Below are positions 7,117-12,052 of a stretch of 12,052 nucleotides of DNA, piece after piece. The stretch's first letter is position 1; each line of letters starts with the position of its first letter. Source of the stretch: an uncultured Eubacteriales bacterium (lineage in GTDB: Bacteria > Bacillota > Clostridia > Christensenellales > Borkfalkiaceae); NCBI GenBank assembly GCA_958405585.1, contig CATYEP010000045.1:1-12052 (forward strand), written 5' to 3'. The notes beneath the pieces are model-generated. The model worked only from the letters and a program-made list of their open reading frames with translations. It made no database searches and had not been told where the DNA came from. A program made the position numbers and the translations under genes.

Positions 7117-7240
7117 TCATACGTACATGAACACAGTTAAAAACGCGTGGTAAAACAGAGATCCGCGCTATGGCTGGCGTCGGTTGCGAACCGATAAAAA
7201 CAGAACGGCTGCCGAAATATTGTTAAAAACGGGGAAAACG

Positions 7241-8119
7241 ATGATTGAAATTCGAAATCTTAAAAAGTCTTACGGAAAACATATGATTTTACACGACTTA
7301 AACCTTACCGTTCCCGATGGATGCGTGTACGGGATGGTCGGAGTAAACGGCGCGGGAAAATCGACGCTCCTGCGTATGCTGGCAGGCGTTTTGAAAGCCG
7401 ATTCGGGCGAAATTCTCTACGACGGGCAGAATGTTTACGAAAACGAAAACATAAAAAAGAAATTATTTTTTCTTCCGGATGATCCCTATTACACCATAAA
7501 CACATCAGGGAAATATTTGGCGGAGCTGTACAAAACATATTACGACTTTGACAATTCTCTTTTCCACAGATGGTGCGATAATTTTTCTCTGAGCGTTAAT
7601 ACGCCGATCCACAATTTCTCCAAAGGCATGAAACGGCAGATGTTTGTATCTTTGGCACTCGCCTCGCATCCGAAATATATGCTCCTGGATGAGGCGTTTG
7701 ACGGACTGGATCCGAATGCGCGTCATTCTTTCAAATGTGCGCTTGCAGAACTGGGCAAACAAAACGGTTGTACGACCATCATCGCCTCCCATTCCCTGCG
7801 CGAGCTTTCGGATATCTGTACCGATTTTGCCCTGATAGGAAACGGTTCCGTCCTGGAAAGCGGCAATCTTTCGGAACATCTGGATACTGTCCATAAATAC
7901 CAGGCGGCATTCAACCGCATCGTTGCGCGCACCGATTTCCCTGTCGATTGCATCAAATTCGAAAGCACGGGCCGCGTTGTGCAGTTTATCGTCCGCAGCG
8001 ACCCCGAAAAAATACGCGAAGAGATCGCACAACTCGAACCGCTTTTTATCGAAGAGATCCCCGTCGACTTTGAAGAGTACTTCCTTATCGAAACAGAACA
8101 AGGGAGGAAAAGCATATGA
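7241..8119 (+). CDS. ABC-2 type exporter ATP-binding protein (YtrB/BcrA-like)
   Basis: 292-residue cytoplasmic ATPase powering the membrane protein encoded next to it. Walker A GVNGAGKST at 34-42, signature NFSKGMKRQ at 125-133 (the FSKGM form usual in YtrB/BcrA-like exporters), Walker B YMLLDEAFDGLD with catalytic Glu151, D-loop, and switch His184 in IIASHSL. The Q-loop position reads FFLPDDPYY, a replacement common in this branch. The last 80 residues form an additional C-terminal part after the nucleotide-binding fold. The start is ATG 7241 (MIEIRNLKKSYG), which aligns with family N-termini and has GGGG 6 nt upstream; a TTG at 7184 would add 19 unlike residues and lacks a binding site. The stop overlaps the permease start by 4 nt. 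Substrate unknown: a peptide antibiotic, lipid or small toxic compound would fit the family. Neighbouring GntR or two-component regulators, common in such operons, are not seen. Confidence 0.9.
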   Translation: MIEIRNLKKSYGKHMILHDLNLTVPDGCVYGMVGVNGAGKSTLLRMLAGVLKADSGEILYDGQNVYENENIKKKLFFLPDDPYYTINTSGKYLAELYKTYYDFDNSLFHRWCDNFSLSVNTPIHNFSKGMKRQMFVSLALASHPKYMLLDEAFDGLDPNARHSFKCALAELGKQNGCTTIIASHSLRELSDICTDFALIGNGSVLESGNLSEHLDTVHKYQAAFNRIVARTDFPVDCIKFESTGRVVQFIVRSDPEKIREEIAQLEPLFIEEIPVDFEEYFLIETEQGRKSI

Positions 8120-9168
8120 AAAAATCGCTTGTCTATGAACTGAAACGACTGTTCCTGCCTCTGTGTATTTTTACCGCAATTGCTTCTGTCCTCTTTGTGG
8201 TGACGGTTCTCACGACGGAATATTCGGGAAACTTGAGTCATTACTCCCCCAATTACGGAAAATATGCTGAAACGTCGTTTGTGTTTTTACCGGGAACTAT
8301 TCTATGTATACTTTGCTATATAGTTGCTGTCATGCAGTTCTCCTACCGTATGAACCGACGCAGTACTGACCTATGGTATGCACTCCCCATCAAGCGGAAC
8401 ACACTCATGTTCGTACGGCTGATCGGCGGGCTCGCCCTGATCCTGATCCCCTATACAGTCTCCTATTGGCTGGGATTTATTACAATAGCGTGCAGCCAAA
8501 GTCTGCTGGATATTGTGTGGTATATACCTCTCTATTTTGCCTCCCTGCCTGCGGCAATATGCCTGTTCGGTTTTAATTCTTTCTGTTTTACCCGTGCAAA
8601 CACCGTGCGCGACGGTATCATATTTATCTTTGCTCTGAACTTAGCACTCCTGATGCCGTGCCTGTATATAGACAGCAATTTTTACCGTTATACCCCCTAT
8701 TTTATACGAAACGCGCTCAATTATTTCCCCTTCAGTCCTATATCCTATCTGTTTAACAATTATGACAATCTGATCCTGAACCGCAGCTCAGCATTCGATA
8801 TGGATGCAAGCAAACTGTTTAGCTTTATCCTTATCTTTATTGAAAGTGCCGCGGCATATTTCGGACTGTTTTATACCGCAAACAAACACAAAGCTGAAAA
8901 CGCAGGACAAATTTCCGATTCATTTTTCGGCTACAAAACACTCATACCGTGGAGTGTATTTTTTCTCATCCTTACCATTGATCCATCGCAACCTGATTCG
9001 ATCGCTTACCTGATCACGATCCTTATTTACAGTCTGGTTGCCTATTTCATTTATCGGCGATCTTTCCGACTGAAAAAATACGACATTCTCAGCATCATCA
9101 TCACCTTTCTTGCAGGAATAGCCGTACTGGCCCTGCATGAATATGTTATTTTGCCATTGTTAAGCTGA
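8116..9168 (+). CDS. ABC-2 type exporter membrane protein
   Basis: 350-residue integral membrane protein. Hydrophobic segments fall at about residues 12-33, 56-76, 97-125, 132-152, 165-185, 236-253, 275-287, 293-310 and 322-345, so 8 or 9 membrane spans. Between spans 2 and 3 is RRSTDLWYALPIKRNTL, similar to the D-x-x-x-x-LPIKR cytoplasmic motif seen in YtrC/YtrD-like ABC-2 permeases, probably the contact loop with the ATPase. AGGGAGG (8101-8107) lies 8 nt before ATG 8116, and the start overlaps the ATPase stop (ATGA), so the two are translated together. No cleavable signal peptide is apparent; the first span is preceded by a basic MKKSLVYELKR. This gene looks more AT-rich than rpoB or pyrG, which may reflect its membrane composition rather than transfer. 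Exporter role inferred from partner and topology; substrate unknown. Confidence 0.87.
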   Translation: MKKSLVYELKRLFLPLCIFTAIASVLFVVTVLTTEYSGNLSHYSPNYGKYAETSFVFLPGTILCILCYIVAVMQFSYRMNRRSTDLWYALPIKRNTLMFVRLIGGLALILIPYTVSYWLGFITIACSQSLLDIVWYIPLYFASLPAAICLFGFNSFCFTRANTVRDGIIFIFALNLALLMPCLYIDSNFYRYTPYFIRNALNYFPFSPISYLFNNYDNLILNRSSAFDMDASKLFSFILIFIESAAAYFGLFYTANKHKAENAGQISDSFFGYKTLIPWSVFFLILTIDPSQPDSIAYLITILIYSLVAYFIYRRSFRLKKYDILSIIITFLAGIAVLALHEYVILPLLS

Positions 9169-9179
9169 ATTTAATACAG

Positions 9180-9217
9180 AGAAGGCAGGCGGAGCAAAAA
9201 AGCGCCGCCTGCCTTCT
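9180..9217 (+). terminator. Intrinsic terminator after the ABC exporter operon
   Basis: 13-bp perfect stem, AGAAGGCAGGCGG (9180-9192) with its complement (9205-9217), around a 12-nt loop with an A-run, 11 nt after the permease stop. The T-rich CCTTAAA repeat region follows directly. Confidence 0.85.
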
Positions 9218-9294
9218 TCCTTAAACAATTTTTCTTCCTTAAACCCTTTTCTTCCTTAAACTCATTTTTTCCTTAAATTCTTTTCGTCCTTAAA
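9216..9294. repeat. Five phased CCTTAAA units (17-18 nt period)
   Basis: CCTTAAA occurs at 9219, 9237, 9254, 9271 and 9288, that is at intervals of 18, 17, 17 and 17 nt. The first three units share CTTCCTTAAAC followed by a T-run; the last two are more diverged. The array exactly fills the gap between two terminator stems and contains no open frame of note. Confidence 0.8.
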
Positions 9295-9336
9295 AACGAA
9301 GGGAGCGGCGCATTTTGCGCTGCTCCCTTCGTTTTT
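9292..9336. terminator. Bidirectional terminator between the convergent exporter and pyrG-dapL operons
   Basis: 20-bp stem with a single G:U pair: five A plus CGAAGGGAGCGGCGC (9292-9311), loop ATTTT, and the matching arm ending in five T (9317-9336). A-run on one side and T-run on the other let it stop transcription from both directions. It lies 20 nt after the dapL stop and is the second hairpin downstream of the exporter. Confidence 0.92.
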
Positions 9337-9356
9337 AATTTTAAGACATTCGAAAG

Positions 9357-10541
9357 TTATTTTTTCAGCAGATTTTTGATGCGCTCCACTGCTTCGATCG
9401 TCGTTTCTTCGCTCCCGAACGCAGTCAGGCGGAAAAATCCCTGCCCGTTTTTGCCGAATCCGCAACCGGGCGTACCGACAACGTTCGCCTTTTCCAGAAG
9501 ATAATCAAAGAACTGCCAGCTGTCTGAAAAACCGGGACAGCGGAACCATACATACGGAGAATTTTTTCCGCCCGTATAGAATACGCCCAGTTCGTCCATG
9601 CAATCGCACAGTCTTTTAGCATTCCGACGGTAAACCGCAAGGTTTTCACCGATCTGTTTCTCGCCCTCTTCCGTAAACACGGCCGCCGCGCCGCGCTGTA
9701 CAATGTACGGCACACCGTTAAATTTGGTCGTCTGACGGCGAAGCCAAAGTTTATTACAGGAAATGCCGTCAAATTTCAGATCATTCGGCACCACCGTGTA
9801 GCCGCACCGCGTACCCGTGAATCCCGCCGTTTTGGAAAAAGAACAAAATTCGATGGCGCATTCTTTGGCGCCCTTCGTTTCATAAATGCTGCGTGCAAGT
9901 CCTTTTTCCGAAACAAAACATTCATATGCCGCATCATAAAGAATGACGGCGCCGTGCGCACGGGCATAATCCACCCATGCCTGCAACTGCTCTGCCGAAT
10001 ACGCCGCTCCCGTCGGATTGTTGGGCGAACAGATATAGATGATGTCCGCATTCACAGAATCATCCGGCATAGGCAGAAATCCGTTTTCCGCATTGGCATC
10101 GGCAAAAACGATCTTCCTCCCCGCCATGACGTTCGTATCCACATACACAGGATAGACAGGATCCGGTATCAGAACCGTATTGTCCGTATCAAATATATCC
10201 AGAATATTTCCCAGATCGCTCTTTGCACCGTCCGAAATAAATATCTCGTTCGCATTCAGCGCAATGCCGCGCCGCCCATAATATCCTTGTATGCTTTCCC
10301 GCAGAAAATCGTAACCTTGTTCAGGCCCGTAACCGCGAAACGTCTCTTTCTTCCCCAGTTCCGACACCGCTTTCTGCATAGCATCCACTACGGCAGGCGC
10401 CAGCGGAAGCGTTACGTCGCCGATCCCCATGCGCAGTACTTTCGCATCGGGATGCGCCGCCGAAAATGCGCTCACTTTATGCGCAACCGTGGAAAACAAG
10501 TAACTCTCTTCTAAATTCAGATAATTGCGGTTCAGTTTCAT
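9357..10541 (-). CDS. dapL: LL-diaminopimelate aminotransferase
   Basis: 394-residue PLP-dependent (class I/II) aminotransferase converting tetrahydrodipicolinate directly to LL-diaminopimelate with glutamate as amino donor, which bypasses the succinylase and acetylase routes to lysine and peptidoglycan meso-DAP. Family features: YLFSTVAHKVSAF, RMGIGDVTLPLAPAV, FRGYGPEQGYDFLRE at 69-83, SDGAKSDLGNI, SPNNPTG at 172-178, PLP-contact Asp203 in LYDAAY, the Schiff-base Lys237 in SFSKTAGFTGTRCG, and FFRLTAFG with the carboxylate-binding Arg371. Length matches the clostridial/chlamydial type of the enzyme. The ATG at 10541 has GGAG (10551-10554) 9 nt upstream. It follows pyrG by 35 nt with no promoter seen in the gap, so it is probably cotranscribed, and it ends at the bidirectional terminator. 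Distinguished from generic aspartate aminotransferases by the FRGYGPEQGY and GDVTLPL segments. Confidence 0.94.
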   Translation of the reverse strand: MKLNRNYLNLEESYLFSTVAHKVSAFSAAHPDAKVLRMGIGDVTLPLAPAVVDAMQKAVSELGKKETFRGYGPEQGYDFLRESIQGYYGRRGIALNANEIFISDGAKSDLGNILDIFDTDNTVLIPDPVYPVYVDTNVMAGRKIVFADANAENGFLPMPDDSVNADIIYICSPNNPTGAAYSAEQLQAWVDYARAHGAVILYDAAYECFVSEKGLARSIYETKGAKECAIEFCSFSKTAGFTGTRCGYTVVPNDLKFDGISCNKLWLRRQTTKFNGVPYIVQRGAAAVFTEEGEKQIGENLAVYRRNAKRLCDCMDELGVFYTGGKNSPYVWFRCPGFSDSWQFFDYLLEKANVVGTPGCGFGKNGQGFFRLTAFGSEETTIEAVERIKNLLKK

Positions 10542-10576
10542 TTCTGCTCTCTCCGTTCGTTTCGTTCAAAAATTGC

Positions 10577-12052
10577 TTATACGTTCTTCTTTTTCTTCGA
10601 AAACCGCACTGCCGCCGCGATAAATTCGCGGAACAGCGGATGCGCCGCATTGGGCCGCGACTTGAATTCCGGATGAAACTGCACCCCTATGAAAAAGTCG
10701 TTCGCGGGGATCTCCACCGCTTCCACGAGTTTGCCGTCGGGCGACGTTCCGCAGATCTCCATTCCGCTCTTTTGCATCGCGTCGCGATAATCGTTATTAA
10801 ATTCAAAACGATGGCGATGCCGCTCGGAAATATTGTCCTGTTTGTATGCGGCATACATTTTCGTGCCTTTTTTCACTTTGCACGGGTACGCACCCAAACG
10901 CATCGTGCCACCCATCTTTACACCCAGCTGATCGGGCATAAGATCGATGACCGAGTGCTGTCCTTCCGGATCAAATTCGGAAGAGTTGGCGTCTGCAAGT
11001 CCCAATACGTCCCTGGCAAATTCAATGACCGCAATCTGCATTCCTAAGCAAATACCGAGGTACGGGATATTGTTTTCCCTTGCATACTTCGCCGCACAGA
11101 TCTTTCCTTCCACACCTCTGCCGCCGAATCCGCCCGGCACGAGAACACCGTCTACCCCGTCTAAAATCCGCGCCGTGTTCTCTTCATTCAAAACTTCACT
11201 GTCTACCCATTCGATCTCCACTTTCGCTGCATTTTCAAAGCCTGCATGCGCCAGCGCTTCCGCAACCGAAAGATATGCGTCATGCAGCTGCACATACTTT
11301 CCGCACAATGCTATATGCACCGTCTCGTCGCAATTTTCCGCACGCAAAAGCATCTTCTTCCATTCCGTAAGATCGATCGTGTTTTCTTTCAATCCGAGTT
11401 TTCTGCATACGATCGAAGAAAGATTTTCCCGCTCCAACATCACGGGAGCTTCATACAAAAGCGGAAGTGTCCTGTTCTCTATGACGCAATCGGAATCCAC
11501 ATTGCAGAACATGGCAATTTTCTTCTTGATCTCGTCGGGAAGCGGTGCATCCACACGAGCAACGATGATGTCAGGTGCTATGCCCATACCCTGAAGTTCT
11601 TTGACGGAGTGCTGGGTCGGTTTGGATTTAAATTCACAGGAACCCGAAATATACGGCACCAGCGTCACGTGTATGAAACAGCAGTTTCCGCGGCCCGCTT
11701 CCATCGATACCTGTCGGATCGCCTCAATGAAAGGCTGACTTTCAATGTCACCGATCGTTCCGCCGATCTCGGTGATGACGATATCCGCATTGCTCTGTTT
11801 TCCGACGTTATAAATAAAAGATTTGATCTCGCCCGTAATGTGCGGAATCACCTGCACCGTCTGGCCGAGATATTCGCCGTTTCTTTCCTTGTTCAGAACA
11901 TTCCAATAAACTTTTCCGGTCGTCAGGTTTGAAAACTTATTGAGATTTTCGTCAATGAACCGTTCGTAATGCCCGAGGTCAAGATCCGTTTCCGCGCCGT
12001 CGTCCGTTACAAACACTTCGCCGTGTTGATAAGGACTCATCGTACCCGGATC
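10577..12052 (-). CDS. pyrG: CTP synthase, partial (5' end beyond right edge)
   Basis: 491 codons plus stop are visible, lacking roughly the first 45 residues including the P-loop. The enzyme aminates UTP to CTP using glutamine and ATP, the last step of pyrimidine nucleotide synthesis. The synthase part shows DPGTMSPYQHGEVFVTDDG at the right edge, EIGGTIGDIESQPFIEAIR (Mg/ATP site), and KSKPTQHSVKELQ. The C-terminal class I glutaminase shows PGGFGGRGVEGK (oxyanion region), the catalytic Cys in LGICLGMQ (codon at 11048-11050), and the His-Glu pair in GVQFHPEF near the end; the triad is complete. The protein ends in a lysine-rich tail, SKKKKNV. MSPYQHGEV is internal in all CTP synthases, so the ATG at 12040 is not the start. 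CTP made here is also the substrate of the IspD domain encoded in the window, but no regulatory link is implied. Confidence 0.97.
   Translation of the reverse strand, partial: DPGTMSPYQHGEVFVTDDGAETDLDLGHYERFIDENLNKFSNLTTGKVYWNVLNKERNGEYLGQTVQVIPHITGEIKSFIYNVGKQSNADIVITEIGGTIGDIESQPFIEAIRQVSMEAGRGNCCFIHVTLVPYISGSCEFKSKPTQHSVKELQGMGIAPDIIVARVDAPLPDEIKKKIAMFCNVDSDCVIENRTLPLLYEAPVMLERENLSSIVCRKLGLKENTIDLTEWKKMLLRAENCDETVHIALCGKYVQLHDAYLSVAEALAHAGFENAAKVEIEWVDSEVLNEENTARILDGVDGVLVPGGFGGRGVEGKICAAKYARENNIPYLGICLGMQIAVIEFARDVLGLADANSSEFDPEGQHSVIDLMPDQLGVKMGGTMRLGAYPCKVKKGTKMYAAYKQDNISERHRHRFEFNNDYRDAMQKSGMEICGTSPDGKLVEAVEIPANDFFIGVQFHPEFKSRPNAAHPLFREFIAAAVRFSKKKKNV

Larger units (their letters stand above)
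6799..7240. other. Intergenic region between radA and the ABC exporter
   Basis: Holds the radA terminator (6852-6892), then about 195 nt in which I see no convincing gene, then the exporter promoter (7088-7116) and a leader of about 118 nt. The leader contains an 8-codon ORF (7127-7153, MNTVKNAW, no ribosome binding site) and a small hairpin CGGTT-GCG-AACCG at 7181-7193. Open frames on both strands (6875-7153 plus; 6773-6976 minus) lack binding sites or family resemblance and run across the terminator or promoter. Confidence 0.6.

Noticed and set aside
6875..7153. 92-codon plus-strand ORF in the radA-exporter gap
   Set aside because: Starts inside the terminator hairpin, runs through the exporter promoter, has no binding site and no family resemblance.
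7150..7200. tRNA-like or riboswitch-like fold in the exporter leader
   Set aside because: GGTTGCGAACC forms only a 5-bp stem with a 3-nt loop; no cloverleaf or known riboswitch core could be built.
9954..10514. 186-codon plus-strand ORF opposite dapL
   Set aside because: Arg/His/Ile-rich antisense shadow of a well-conserved enzyme.

Overview
The window looks like chromosomal DNA from an anaerobic, Gram-positive-type bacterium of the Firmicutes/Clostridia. The reasons are an RqcP-type S4 protein, a B. subtilis-like rifampicin region in RpoB, LL-diaminopimelate aminotransferase (DapL), strong AGGAGG-type ribosome binding sites with one TTG start, and consensus TTGACA/TATAAT promoters with 17-nt spacers. 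A Christensenellales-like gut lineage is a guess only. TGA, TAA and the standard code are used normally.

Layout, left to right. (1) 1-3246, minus: the first 1082 codons of rpoB, running off the left edge. Its upstream neighbour is a divergent gene, not rplL, so rpoB starts its own transcription unit from a consensus promoter at 3534-3562 with a leader of about 280 nt. (2) 3712-6798, plus: a compact operon rqcP - ispDF - broken small ORF - radA, joining ribosome quality control, isoprenoid precursor synthesis and DNA recombination/repair. It ends in a hairpin terminator at 6852-6892. Its best promoter (3349-3377) lies inside the rpoB leader and points toward the rpoB promoter, so the two transcripts should be complementary over about 140 nt. 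(3) 7241-9168, plus: a two-gene ABC-2 type exporter (YtrB/BcrA-like ATPase plus membrane protein) with its own perfect-consensus promoter and leader, and no regulator gene beside it. (4) 9169-9356: two strong terminator hairpins flanking five CCTTAAA units spaced 17-18 nt. (5) 9357-12052, minus: pyrG (5' end beyond the right edge) followed after 35 nt by dapL, probably one operon ending at the bidirectional terminator.

Most of the window is conserved housekeeping content. No mobile element, CRISPR array, tRNA or rRNA is visible, and no clearly new multi-gene system. The points that most deserve attention are the face-to-face promoters between rpoB and rqcP, the disrupted small ORF before radA, the phased repeat between the terminators, and a charged insertion in RpoB.
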